From: Pseudomonas sp. GM79
GTDB taxonomy: Bacteria > Pseudomonadota > Gammaproteobacteria > Pseudomonadales > Pseudomonadaceae
Length of the DNA: 64,000 bases
Assembly: GCF_000282495.1 (NCBI RefSeq)
Contig: NZ_AKJE01000075.1
Location: forward strand, 1 to 64,000
Direction: 5' to 3'
Below the pieces are notes generated by a model, which was given only the letters and a program-made list of their open reading frames with translations, had not been told where the DNA came from and did no database searches. Made by a program: the position numbers and the translations under genes. Positions 15,879 through 24,056 of the stretch are shown here, in pieces (positions within the stretch are counted from its first letter, which is position 1; each line of letters starts with the position of its first letter).

Positions 15879-16982
15879 TCATTTCGTGGTGGCTGTCTTG
15901 AACTTGGTCCAGGTTCGCATGCGCGCCCGCATGTCGGGCTGGGGAATGTCCTTGCCAGGAATCAGCCGTTCGTAAGTGGCCTCGTCGAGGTAAATATCCG
16001 GGTTGTTGCGCATGGTCGCATCGACGCTCGGACGTGCCTTGGCATTGGAGGTGGGATAACCGGTGAAGTTACTGATCGCGGCCATGTTTTGCGGGCGCAT
16101 GACGAAGTTGATGAATGCATAGGCGTACTCCGGATGTCTGGCGTCGACGGGAATCGCCATGGTATCCATCCACACCGTGGTGCCCTCACGGGGAATCCGG
16201 TACTGGAACGTGGTCTGCTTGCCGGCGGTGTCCGCCGTCCGTTGCGCCTGCGTCATATCCCCGCTGTAACCGAGCGACAGGCACAGGTTGCCGTTCACCA
16301 GATCGGTCACCGGCTGCGACTGGAACTTGCGTATGTACGGCCGTAGTTTGAGCAACAGTTCACTCGCCGCCGCCAGGTCTTCAGGCTTTGCACTGCGTGG
16401 CTCACGACCGAGGTAATTGAGCGCCACCGCCAGCACTTCGTCCGGCGAATCGATCATCGAAATACCGCAGTCGGCAAACCGGGCGGCCAGTTCAGGTTTG
16501 AACAGCATGTCCAGGCTGTTGACCGGGGCATCCGGCATGCGCTGTTTGATCTGCTCGGCATTGTAGGTCAGGCCGATGGTGCCCCAGGTGTAAGGGACAG
16601 TGGCCTGGTTCGAATGCACATAATGCGTGCGCAGTTTCTGCAAACCGGGTTCGATGTCATCCAGGGCCATGAGTTTTGACCGGTCCAGCGGCAGCAGGCT
16701 GCCGGCGCGCATCAAGCGCTCGGCCACAGTGTCGCCCGGGAAGATCAGGTCATAACCACTGCCGCCAGCCAGCATCTTGGCTTCCAGCGTCTCACTGCCA
16801 TCCATGACGTCGTAGATCACTTTGATCCCGGTTTCGGCGGTGAATCGGCTCAGGGTGTCCTCGGCAAAATAGTCGGCCCAGTTGTACAGCCTGAGGGTTT
16901 TCTCCTGCGCGTGCAGCGACGGCAAGGCACCGCCAAGCGCCAATCCCAGCGCGCCGATCAACAGCTTGTTGGACATGCGCAT
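15879..16982 (-). CDS. polyamine-type (PotF/SpuD-like) periplasmic binding protein
   Basis: 367 residues with signal peptide (MRMSNKLLIGALGLALGGALPSLHAQE). The mature start TLRLYNWADYFAEDTLSRFTAETGIKVIYDVMDGSETLEAKMLAGGSGYDLIFPG is the signature of spermidine/putrescine binding proteins, and GYSGDMTQAQ and GTTVWMDTMAIP also match. The start at 16982 has AAGGGG at good spacing; the frame stays open to 17027. No polyamine permease or ATPase is nearby, so it must borrow a transporter encoded elsewhere or act as a sensor. It lies between the Tat-exported deiminase and aguB. Confidence 0.9.
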   Translation of the reverse strand: MRMSNKLLIGALGLALGGALPSLHAQEKTLRLYNWADYFAEDTLSRFTAETGIKVIYDVMDGSETLEAKMLAGGSGYDLIFPGDTVAERLMRAGSLLPLDRSKLMALDDIEPGLQKLRTHYVHSNQATVPYTWGTIGLTYNAEQIKQRMPDAPVNSLDMLFKPELAARFADCGISMIDSPDEVLAVALNYLGREPRSAKPEDLAAASELLLKLRPYIRKFQSQPVTDLVNGNLCLSLGYSGDMTQAQRTADTAGKQTTFQYRIPREGTTVWMDTMAIPVDARHPEYAYAFINFVMRPQNMAAISNFTGYPTSNAKARPSVDATMRNNPDIYLDEATYERLIPGKDIPQPDMRARMRTWTKFKTATTK

Positions 16983-16983
16983 A

Positions 16984-17892
16984 TCAAACCCCTTGAGTGT
17001 TCCAGCGTGCATTGAGGTGACGACCATCCTGGCTTAACAGCGCCCCGTACATCTCCGGACGACGGTCGCGGTAAATGCCCCAGCTCAGGCGCTCTTCACG
17101 CATGGCGGTCAAATCCAGGCTGTGAACCAGCACGCCGGTACTGTCTCGGTCGGCTTCGGCGAGCAGCTTGCCCTTGTGGTTGCAGATAAAGGACGAGCCG
17201 TAGAAGTTCATCTGCAGGGTCGGATCGGTGGTCGCCACCTCTGGGCCGACGCGATTGGCCGCCACGACCGGAAGGATGTTGGCAGCCGCATGGCCGCGCA
17301 TGGTCATTTGCCAGTGGTCACGTGAGTCCAGCGCTGCGCAACCAGGTTCAGAGCCAATGGCGGTGGGAAACAGCAAGACTTCGGCCCCCATCAACGCCAG
17401 GCAACGCGCGGTCTCGGGGAACCACTGATCCCAGCAGATCCCTACACCGATGCGCCCAAAAGCCGTGTCCCAGACACGGAAGCCCGTATCGCCGGGGCTG
17501 AAGTACTCCTTCTCCTGATAACCGATGGCGTTGGGAATATGGGTCTTGCGATACACACCCAGCAGGCGCCCGTCGGCATCGGCCACGCTCAACGAATTGA
17601 AGTAGGCATTGCCTGCCTTCTCGAACCAGCTCAGCGGCAGCACCACCCCCAACTCTTTGGCCAAAGCGGCAAAGCGCTTGAGTACAGGGCTGTCTCGATA
17701 TTCTTCGGCCAGCGCCAAGTGTTTATGGCTTTGCTCAATGCAGAAATACGGTGTGGCAAACAGCTCCTGCAACAGGATGACCTGGGCGCCTTTGGCAGCT
17801 GCCTCACGCACCAAGCGCTCAGCCTGATCGAGGTTGTGTTGCAAGTCCCAGGTGCAGGGCATCTGGGTGGTGGCAATCGTCAACAGGGTCAT
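16984..17892 (-). CDS. aguB: N-carbamoylputrescine amidase
   Basis: 302 residues, nitrilase-superfamily carbon-nitrogen hydrolase. The Glu-Lys-Cys triad is visible: Glu in VILLQELFATPYFC, Lys in YRKTHIPN, Cys in GVGICWDQWFPE. YQEKEYFSPGDTGF and YRDRRPEMYG are typical of AguB. The reaction hydrolyses N-carbamoylputrescine to putrescine, CO2 and ammonia. The true start is the ATG at 17892 (MTLLTIATTQM); the frame stays open upstream into aguA. It sits four bases after the aguA stop and one base before the PotF-like start, so it is tightly linked in one operon. Confidence 0.94.
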   Translation of the reverse strand: MTLLTIATTQMPCTWDLQHNLDQAERLVREAAAKGAQVILLQELFATPYFCIEQSHKHLALAEEYRDSPVLKRFAALAKELGVVLPLSWFEKAGNAYFNSLSVADADGRLLGVYRKTHIPNAIGYQEKEYFSPGDTGFRVWDTAFGRIGVGICWDQWFPETARCLALMGAEVLLFPTAIGSEPGCAALDSRDHWQMTMRGHAAANILPVVAANRVGPEVATTDPTLQMNFYGSSFICNHKGKLLAEADRDSTGVLVHSLDLTAMREERLSWGIYRDRRPEMYGALLSQDGRHLNARWNTQGV

Positions 17893-17896
17893 GGCA

Positions 17897-18949
17897 TCAA
17901 CCCTCCAATGGCCAGGCGGGTTGTTGCTGGGTGATGCAATGCACCCCGCCGCCGCCATGCGCCAGATGATTGATCCGCACCGGTACCACTTCGTGCTCGG
18001 GGAAGGCTTGAGCCAACACTTTCGCAGCCGCATGGTCGGCATCGATGCCATAGGCCGGCATGATGATGGCGTTGTTGGCGATGTAGAAGTTGGTGTAGGA
18101 GGCACAGAACACTTCAGCGTCGGCGTCCACGGCATCGCTCGCTTCATACAACTCGATCAGCTCGAATTGGCGGCCTTGGGCATCTGTTGCCAGCTCCAAA
18201 GCGCGACGGTTTTCCCGAATCACTTCGGCATACACCGAGTGCTTGTCGTGAGTGGCGTCCACCAGCAACACGCCAGGACGCGCGAATGCGCACACGCCAT
18301 CGACGTGGCCGTCAGTCATGTCGCCGGTTACATGGTCCGGATCGCCCGGCAGCCAGATGGTCTTCTTCACACCCAGCAAACGGGTGAAGATTTCTTCCAT
18401 CTCGGCCTTGTTCATGCCCGGGTTGCGATTGGGATTGAGCAGCACTGACTCGGTAGTGATCAGCGTGCCTTCGCCGTCGACATGGATGGCGCCGCCTTCG
18501 TTACTCAGCGGTGTACCAAAACACTGCACGCCCAGGTGATTGAGTGCGCGGCGCGCCAGGCTTTCGTCCAGGTCGTGCGCCGACTTTCCGCCCCACGCAT
18601 TGAAGCGCCAGCTCACACCGGCCAGGCCTTGTTGCGGGTGGCAAACGAAGCTTGGGCCGGAGTCCCGGCACCAGCTGTCATTCACCGCCAGCTCGATCAA
18701 TTCGATGTTGGGTCCGCACAGCGCGTGGGCACTGGAGACTGCAGAGGGGTCGACGACCATCTTCACCGGTTCGAAACGGGCAATGGCGTTGGCCACGCGG
18801 GCGAAGTCCTCTTGGACCAGCGCCAGCGTGACGCCCCAACCCGATTCCCAGAGCGCCTGGTTATGTGGCCAAACCATCCAGGTCGCGGTGTGCCTGACCC
18901 ACTCTGCCGGCATCACCCAACCACTGTTTCGAATTTCATTCTGCTGCAT
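17897..18949 (-). CDS. aguA: agmatine deiminase
   Basis: 350 residues with no signal peptide, so cytosolic. Motifs: PAEWVRHTATWMVWPHNQALW, NDSWCRDSGPSFV, NEGGAIHVDGEGTLITTE, DMTDGHVDGVCAFA and the catalytic Cys in AHGGGGVHCITQQQPAW. It converts agmatine to N-carbamoylputrescine, feeding AguB next door. The ATG at 18949 follows AAAGGTGC; an upstream GTG at 18958 is less likely. It is the first gene of the leftward aguA-aguB-potF-like-deiminase cluster and is divergent from a LysR regulator. Confidence 0.94.
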   Translation of the reverse strand: MQQNEIRNSGWVMPAEWVRHTATWMVWPHNQALWESGWGVTLALVQEDFARVANAIARFEPVKMVVDPSAVSSAHALCGPNIELIELAVNDSWCRDSGPSFVCHPQQGLAGVSWRFNAWGGKSAHDLDESLARRALNHLGVQCFGTPLSNEGGAIHVDGEGTLITTESVLLNPNRNPGMNKAEMEEIFTRLLGVKKTIWLPGDPDHVTGDMTDGHVDGVCAFARPGVLLVDATHDKHSVYAEVIRENRRALELATDAQGRQFELIELYEASDAVDADAEVFCASYTNFYIANNAIIMPAYGIDADHAAAKVLAQAFPEHEVVPVRINHLAHGGGGVHCITQQQPAWPLEG

Positions 18950-19083
18950 GACAAGCACCTTTAAGTTAAGCCATTGTGTTCAACGAAAATTGCACTGGCG
19001 GTCTTGGCATGCATGCTACGGCTGTAAAAAAGGGCAAACAAACGATGGATTTTGCGGAAAACTGATTAGGAGAACTTATCGAT

Positions 19084-19950
19084 ATGCTCAAGCACTGGCC
19101 ACCGCTCGGCACCCTCCGCGGCTTTGAAGCCGCTGCCCGGCTGGGCAGTTTCCACAAGGCCGCCGACGAGTTGCACCTGACTCAGTCCGCCATCAGTCAG
19201 CAGATTCGCAGCCTTGAGGCGTACCTTGAACAGCCCTTGTTCTTTCGCAGTGGACGCAGCGTCAGCCTGACCGATGCGGGTCACGACCTGCTCAGCACCA
19301 CCCAGACGCTGCTGCAACAACTGGCCGTCGGCATTCGCCGGCTTGGGCAGTATCAGAAACCCAACCAACTGGTACTCAACACCACCCCGGCGTTCGCCCG
19401 TCACTGGCTGCTGCCGCGCCTGGGGGATTTTCGCCGTCAGCATCCGGAAGTCGATCTGTGGATTTTCAGTACCGATGAAGTCCCGGACATGGCCAGCCAG
19501 ACTATCGACCTCGCTGTGCGCGATGACATCAGCTCTCAAGCCGAATGCAGCTTCAAGGTGCTGCACGCAGACCGCCTCTACCCGGCTTGTCACCCAACCC
19601 TGTTGGCGCTGCCACGCGAACAACGCACAACCCTTCATGGTGAGAGGGAAATGGACTGGAGTCACTGGGCGGTGGAAGCCGGCATCGATGTAGGCCAGCA
19701 AGATCAGGGGCTGAACTTCTCCGACCCCGGCCTGCTACTGGACGCTGCTTGTGCAGGGCTCGGTATCGCCTTGGTCAGCCAATTACTGAGTCAGCAGGCA
19801 CGCGCCAACGGCTTGTTGCAACCCTTGGTGGAGCAAACCATTCGCGGCCCGAACTGGGCCTTGCTGACCCATCGGGACAGTGAGAGCAATGCACGAAGCT
19901 TCAGCGAGTGGTTGCTCAGTCACCTGGAAGCAACAAGCCCGACAACGTAA
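19084..19950 (+). CDS. LysR-family transcriptional regulator (GcvA-like)
   Basis: 288 residues. The N-terminal HTH (LGTLRGFEAAARLGSFHKAADELHLTQSAISQQIRSLEAYLEQPLFFRSGRSVSLTDAG) and a periplasmic-binding-like effector domain are evident. LPRLGDFRRQHPEVDLWIFSTDE and the IDLAVRDD stretch place it near GcvA-type regulators. It is divergent from aguA with 134 bp between start codons, so the agmatine cluster is its probable target. The P. aeruginosa aguBA operon uses a TetR-type AguR, so the control here differs. Confidence 0.9.
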   Translation: MLKHWPPLGTLRGFEAAARLGSFHKAADELHLTQSAISQQIRSLEAYLEQPLFFRSGRSVSLTDAGHDLLSTTQTLLQQLAVGIRRLGQYQKPNQLVLNTTPAFARHWLLPRLGDFRRQHPEVDLWIFSTDEVPDMASQTIDLAVRDDISSQAECSFKVLHADRLYPACHPTLLALPREQRTTLHGEREMDWSHWAVEAGIDVGQQDQGLNFSDPGLLLDAACAGLGIALVSQLLSQQARANGLLQPLVEQTIRGPNWALLTHRDSESNARSFSEWLLSHLEATSPTT

Positions 19951-20044
19951 CGATTCCGGTCCAGATATTTTGTCCATTCATGAACGATTGCAATTGGGCC
20001 AAAAGCGGTCAATATCGCCAATGCCAGCCAGTCAGGTGCGAAAC

Positions 20045-20138
20045 CTGTGGGAGCGGGCTTGCTCGCGAAGGCGATGTGTCAGGCAACATCAATATTGACT
20101 GTGCCGCCGTCTTCGCGAGCAAGCCCGCTCCCACAGGG
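20045..20138. repeat. inverted REP pair (main family)
   Basis: Two facing copies of the GTGGGAGCGGGCTTGCTCGC unit separated by about 40 bases, forming a large potential hairpin between the LysR gene and the importer operon. Confidence 0.9.
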
Positions 20139-20251
20139 ATTGCGCTTAACTGACTGGTATTAGTCAATATCGCTTCCTTTCGTCTACCCTCACAAAGCGC
20201 CAGGCATGCTTGGCGCCTCGACATTCATTTGTTCATACACCGGAGATTTTC

Positions 20252-21103
20252 ATGCTCAAGCGTACCCTGGCATTGGCCGTCAGCTTGATCCTGCCTTTTT
20301 GCACCCTGTTGGCGCAGGCCGCCGATACGCTGAAAGTCAGCGCGATTCCCGATGAAGCCCCTACCGAATTGCTGCGCAAGTTCAAGCCGCTTGGCGCCTA
20401 TCTGGAACAACAGTTGGGCATGAAAGTCGAGTTCGTGCCCGTGAGCGACTATCCGGCCGTGGTCGAGGCGCTGGCTACCGATCGCATCGACCTGGCCTGG
20501 CTGGGCGGCTTCACGTTCGTGCAGGCACGTCTGAAAACCGGCAATGCCATTCCGCTGGTACAGCGCGAACAGGACGCCCAATTCACCAGCAAATTCATCA
20601 CCGCCGACCCTGCCGTCAAGTCCCTCGCCGATCTCAAGGGCAAGACCTTTGCCTTTGGCTCGGTGTCCTCCACGTCGGGCAGTCTCATGCCGCGTTATTT
20701 CATGCTGAAGGACGGCATCAAGCCTGAAACTTACTTCAGCCGAGTCGGCTACTCCGGCGCGCATGACGCCACTGTTGCCTGGGTCCAGGCCGGCAAGGTG
20801 GACGCCGGGGTACTGAACGCCAGCGTGTGGGAAAAACTGGTCGCCGCCGGTAAGGTCGACACCACCAAGGTCAAAGTGTTTGCGACCACCCCGGCCTACT
20901 TCGACTACAACTGGACGGTGCGCGGGACCCTCGATCCAGCGCTGGCGGCCAAGATTAAGGCAGCCTTCCTGGCCCTCGATCCGGCGAAGCCTGCGGACAA
21001 GGAGATTCTGGATCTGCAGGCCGCCAGCCGATTCATCGAAACCAAGCCTGAGAACTACAAGGGCATCGAGGAAGCCGCCCTCGCCGCCGAACTGCTCAAA
21101 TGA
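20252..21103 (+). CDS. PhnD-like ABC substrate-binding protein (phosphonate/phosphite/selenate type)
   Basis: 283 residues with signal peptide (MLKRTLALAVSLILPFCTLLAQAAD). The mature start LKVSAIPDEAPTELLRKFKPLGAYLEQQLGMKVEFVPVSDYPAVVEAL and LAWLGGFTFVQAR are typical of the phosphonate/phosphite binding family. From memory, close relatives are sometimes named putative selenate binding proteins. The ligand is thus an oxyanion-like compound of uncertain identity. The start at 20252 has CGGAGA upstream. It heads a four-gene operon with four-base or similar overlaps (ATGA at 21100). Confidence 0.88.
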   Translation: MLKRTLALAVSLILPFCTLLAQAADTLKVSAIPDEAPTELLRKFKPLGAYLEQQLGMKVEFVPVSDYPAVVEALATDRIDLAWLGGFTFVQARLKTGNAIPLVQREQDAQFTSKFITADPAVKSLADLKGKTFAFGSVSSTSGSLMPRYFMLKDGIKPETYFSRVGYSGAHDATVAWVQAGKVDAGVLNASVWEKLVAAGKVDTTKVKVFATTPAYFDYNWTVRGTLDPALAAKIKAAFLALDPAKPADKEILDLQAASRFIETKPENYKGIEEAALAAELLK

Positions 21104-21897
21104 CATTGCGTCTGACCCAGATCAGCCTTACCCACGCCAATGGCGTCCAGGCGCTGCGTGGCGTGGACCTGCACATCGGTGCAAGCGAGCAGGTCGCCAT
21201 CATCGGCCCGTCCGGCGCGGGCAAGTCGAGCCTGCTCAACCTGCTGGCCACCGCCCTGCGTCCGGGCAACGGCGAGCTGCAGGTGCTCGGTGAGCGAGCC
21301 TGGCAGCTTTCTGCCCGTCAGCGTCAGCGTCTGCGCGCACGCATCGGCCTGATCCATCAGTCGCCTCCCCTGCCACCGCGCCAGCGTGTGGTCACCGCGG
21401 TTTTGGCCGGTAAGCTGGGGCAGTGGGGTCTAGGCAAGAGCCTGCTGAACCTGCTGCACCCACTGGATATTCCGGGCGCACGCGCGGCATTGGCCCGGCT
21501 GGACCTGAGTGACAAGTTGTTCGCGCAATGCCAGCAATTGTCCGGTGGACAGCTGCAGCGCGTGGGCATTGCCCGCGTGTTGTACCAGGCGCCCGAGGTG
21601 TTGCTGGCCGATGAGCCGGTTTCGGCCATGGACCCCGTGTTGGCCCAGCACACGCTTTCGGTGCTCTGTAGCCATGCCCGGCAGCACAACGTCACCCTGG
21701 TCGCCAGCCTGCATGCGGTGGAGCTGGCCCTGGCGCATTTTTCGCGCATCATCGGCTTGCGTGATGGACAGATCCTGTTCGACCTTCAGGCCAGCGAAGT
21801 CGACCGTGAGTTGCTCGACCAGCTTTACGCCAACGAACAACTGCTATCCCCACCGATTGCTCCGGCGCCCTTGAGTGTGCAGATTCCCCGATGCTGA
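21100..21897 (+). CDS. PhnC-like ABC transporter ATP-binding protein
   Basis: 265 residues. Walker A GPSGAGKSS, Q-loop LIHQSPPLPPRQRV, signature LSGGQLQRVGIARVL, Walker B VLLADEPVSAMDP and switch His ASLHAVELAL are present. The ATGA overlap with the binding-protein gene and a seven-base overlap with the first permease show co-translation. It energises uptake by the PhnD-like/PhnE-like system; nothing in it distinguishes phosphonate, phosphite or selenate use. Confidence 0.92.
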   Translation: MTLRLTQISLTHANGVQALRGVDLHIGASEQVAIIGPSGAGKSSLLNLLATALRPGNGELQVLGERAWQLSARQRQRLRARIGLIHQSPPLPPRQRVVTAVLAGKLGQWGLGKSLLNLLHPLDIPGARAALARLDLSDKLFAQCQQLSGGQLQRVGIARVLYQAPEVLLADEPVSAMDPVLAQHTLSVLCSHARQHNVTLVASLHAVELALAHFSRIIGLRDGQILFDLQASEVDRELLDQLYANEQLLSPPIAPAPLSVQIPRC

Positions 21898-22718
21898 CCC
21901 GTGATACCCGAGATCCGGCCACCCGACCCCGCCTGCTGTTCATCTTGCTGGCCCTCGTCTTGCTGTGGCCAGGGATCCACTTCAGCGAATTGGACCTCAG
22001 CGTACTGGTGGCGAGTGACAGTCAGAGCGAGATGGGCCGGTTTGTCTCAGCTTTCTGGCCGCCGGCCCATGGCGAGGAGTTCATTGAGCTGTTGTTGCAA
22101 GCCACCCTGCAGACCTTGGCCATCGCCACGGCCGGCATGGCCCTGGCGTTGCTGTTGGCAGTCCCCGCCAGCCTGTTGGCCAGCCGTGCTCTGTCGCTGT
22201 CTGCTGCTTCCCGTGCCGGCCACCCAAGCTATTGGGGCCAACTGCTGCGTTGGCCGATACGCGGTTTGCTGATCTTCCTGCGCAGCGTGCCGGAAATCGT
22301 CTGGGCCCTGCTGTTCGTGCGCGCCGTCGGCCTCGGCCCGACGGCCGGGGTGCTGGCCATTGCCATTACCTACAGCGGCATGTTGGGTAAGGTTTACGCG
22401 GAAATTTTCGAGTCGGTCGACCAGCGCCCGGCGCACGCGCTACTGCAATCGGGCAGCAGTCGGCTCGCAGCCTTCTGCTACGGGATCCTGCCCAATGTCG
22501 CGGCGGAATTGCTGTCGTACACGGTGTACCGCTGGGAATGCGCCATCCGCGCCTCAGTGGTGATGGGCTTCGTTGGTGCCGGCGGTCTTGGCCAGCAAAT
22601 AGATCTGTCGTTGCGCATGTTCGCCGGCGGCGAAGTGGCCAGTTTGTTACTGACGTTCCTCGTATTGGTACTGCTCGCCGATCAACTCAGCCGCCTGTTG
22701 CGCTGGAGGCTGGCATGA
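21891..22718 (+). CDS. PhnE-like ABC transporter permease (first)
   Basis: 275 residues, hydrophobic. After an N-terminal membrane anchor (LLFILLALVLLWPGIHF) come TLQTLAIATAGMALALLLAVPASLLASRAL, IRGLLIFLRSVPEIVWALLFVRAVGLGPTAGVLAIAITYSG and the permease loop ending VYRWECAIRASVVMGFVGAGGLGQQIDLSLRMF. RSVPEIVWALLF and YRWE are hallmarks of PhnE proteins. It forms the membrane channel with the next gene. Confidence 0.92.
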   Translation: MLTRDTRDPATRPRLLFILLALVLLWPGIHFSELDLSVLVASDSQSEMGRFVSAFWPPAHGEEFIELLLQATLQTLAIATAGMALALLLAVPASLLASRALSLSAASRAGHPSYWGQLLRWPIRGLLIFLRSVPEIVWALLFVRAVGLGPTAGVLAIAITYSGMLGKVYAEIFESVDQRPAHALLQSGSSRLAAFCYGILPNVAAELLSYTVYRWECAIRASVVMGFVGAGGLGQQIDLSLRMFAGGEVASLLLTFLVLVLLADQLSRLLRWRLA

Positions 22719-23482
22719 ATCGCCTGATCAATCTGGCACTGCTGCTCTGCATCGGCGCAGCAGTGATCGCCTCGTTCATCTACCTGGGCATCGACCTCGG
22801 CGAGCTGGGCGGCACTGGCAATCTGAAGCAGATGGGCGCTTATGCGCAGCGTTTTCTCAGCCCGGACCTGAGCCCCGGGCATCTGCAAGCCATCGGCCAC
22901 GGCGCGTTGGAAACCATTGCCATGTCTGCCCTGGGCACCCTGCTCGCGGCGGTATTCGGTCTGCTATTGGCCTTGCCTGCGGCCGGGCGCTTCGGCTGGT
23001 CATTGCAGAGCGCGTCGCGCCTGGTGCTCAACGCCTTGCGCGCGGTTCCGGAACTGGTGTGGGCCGCACTGATGGTCCTTGCCGCTGGTCTGGGCCCCAA
23101 TGCCGGTACCCTGGCGCTAGCCCTGCACACCACCGGCGTGCTCGGCCGACTGTTCGCCGAAGCGCTGGAAAACACCCCACCGGAACCGGCCGAAGCCATC
23201 CGCTTGCAGGGCGGCAATGCCATATGGGCTTTCTGTTACGGCACCCTGCCCAACCTGTTGCCACAGCTACTGGCCTACGTCCTGTACCGCTGGGAAAACA
23301 ATATCCGCATGGCCAGTGTGCTCGGCTTCGTCGGCGCCGGTGGTTTGGGGCAAATGCTCTATGTCAGCCTCAGCCTGTTCCAGGAAGCGCAAGCCAGCAC
23401 GGTTATTCTGGCCATGCTGTTACTGGTATTCGCGGTCGATACATTGAGCAGCTGGAGCCGTCAACGGTGGGTCAAGGCTTGA
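22715..23482 (+). CDS. PhnE-like ABC transporter permease (second)
   Basis: 255 residues, paralogue of the preceding permease (LRAVPELVWAALMVLAAGLGPNAGTLALALHTTG, YRWENNIRMASVLGFVGAGGLGQMLYVSLSLF). The start ATG at 22715 overlaps the previous stop (ATGA); the frame continues open upstream to 22538, but that part is inside the other permease. It ends the four-gene importer operon. No phosphonate-degradation or phosphite dehydrogenase gene follows. Confidence 0.92.
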   Translation: MNRLINLALLLCIGAAVIASFIYLGIDLGELGGTGNLKQMGAYAQRFLSPDLSPGHLQAIGHGALETIAMSALGTLLAAVFGLLLALPAAGRFGWSLQSASRLVLNALRAVPELVWAALMVLAAGLGPNAGTLALALHTTGVLGRLFAEALENTPPEPAEAIRLQGGNAIWAFCYGTLPNLLPQLLAYVLYRWENNIRMASVLGFVGAGGLGQMLYVSLSLFQEAQASTVILAMLLLVFAVDTLSSWSRQRWVKA

Positions 23483-23536
23483 CTGCTTCAGATGCATCTG
23501 CAAGGTGCCCGGCAATCGTTCAGTGGGTCTTCGAAG

Positions 23537-23611
23537 CTATGCAAACCCGAGGAATGACAGGATAACCACGACGATCACAACGACCCCGACGATGTAGATG
23601 ATGTTGTTCAT
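23537..23611 (-). CDS. 24-residue single-span membrane peptide
   Basis: The frame reads MNNIIYIVGVVVIVVVILSF then LGFA and TAG: one hydrophobic span with a short polar N-terminus. AGAGGTGG stands five bases before the ATG, a strong SD. I recall peptides of the form MNNIIYIVG... as recurrent, unnamed small proteins in pseudomonads; this is memory, not a search. It is below ordinary gene-calling thresholds. Function unknown; it probably sits in the inner membrane. Confidence 0.65.
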   Translation of the reverse strand: MNNIIYIVGVVVIVVVILSFLGFA

Positions 23612-24056
23612 GAAGGCCACCTCTCAACGGACAGGACTGCGACACGAGGGTGCTACAAATACAAAGTACTGCACCTTTGCGCGCAATTCCATTCGGAACA
23701 CACATAGGCCCCGCTCTCACCGAAACCTTGGTTTGACGCCGGGGAAAAGGACGACGGATTCGTTTTCCCTGAACGTCAGCCCGGGGGATTTCGGCCAGTC
23801 ACGACAGCCTGGGCCAAACGCGGCCTCCCAAAACCAAGGGGTGCACTCAGTTTCCCCGACCACCTATTGATCGCGGTCTGTCATCGGCTAGTGGCGCTGA
23901 GGTGCTGGGCGTGAAATATAGGCCCATGATTTATAGGGACTTTTAAAAAAAGTCGGAATCGGTAACGCAGAGTTATCTAGAGACTTCTATTATTTCGTTA
24001 TCGCCGAATCCGGTCTAATCACTGTTATACGTTAGCGACAAAGCCAGGAGAGTAAC
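23612..24056. other. intergenic region, GC drops toward the right
   Basis: About 445 bases without a convincing gene. The left part has normal composition; from about 23930 it turns AT-rich, matching the following lipoprotein gene, so the boundary of a transferred segment may lie here. The lipoprotein SD (CAGGAG) is near its end. No repeats or integrase-like sequence were seen. Confidence 0.45.

Noticed and set aside
17897..18147. N-terminal extension of the aguB frame up to 18147
   Set aside because: It overlaps the aguA coding end out of frame and reads as low-complexity; the family start is at 17892.
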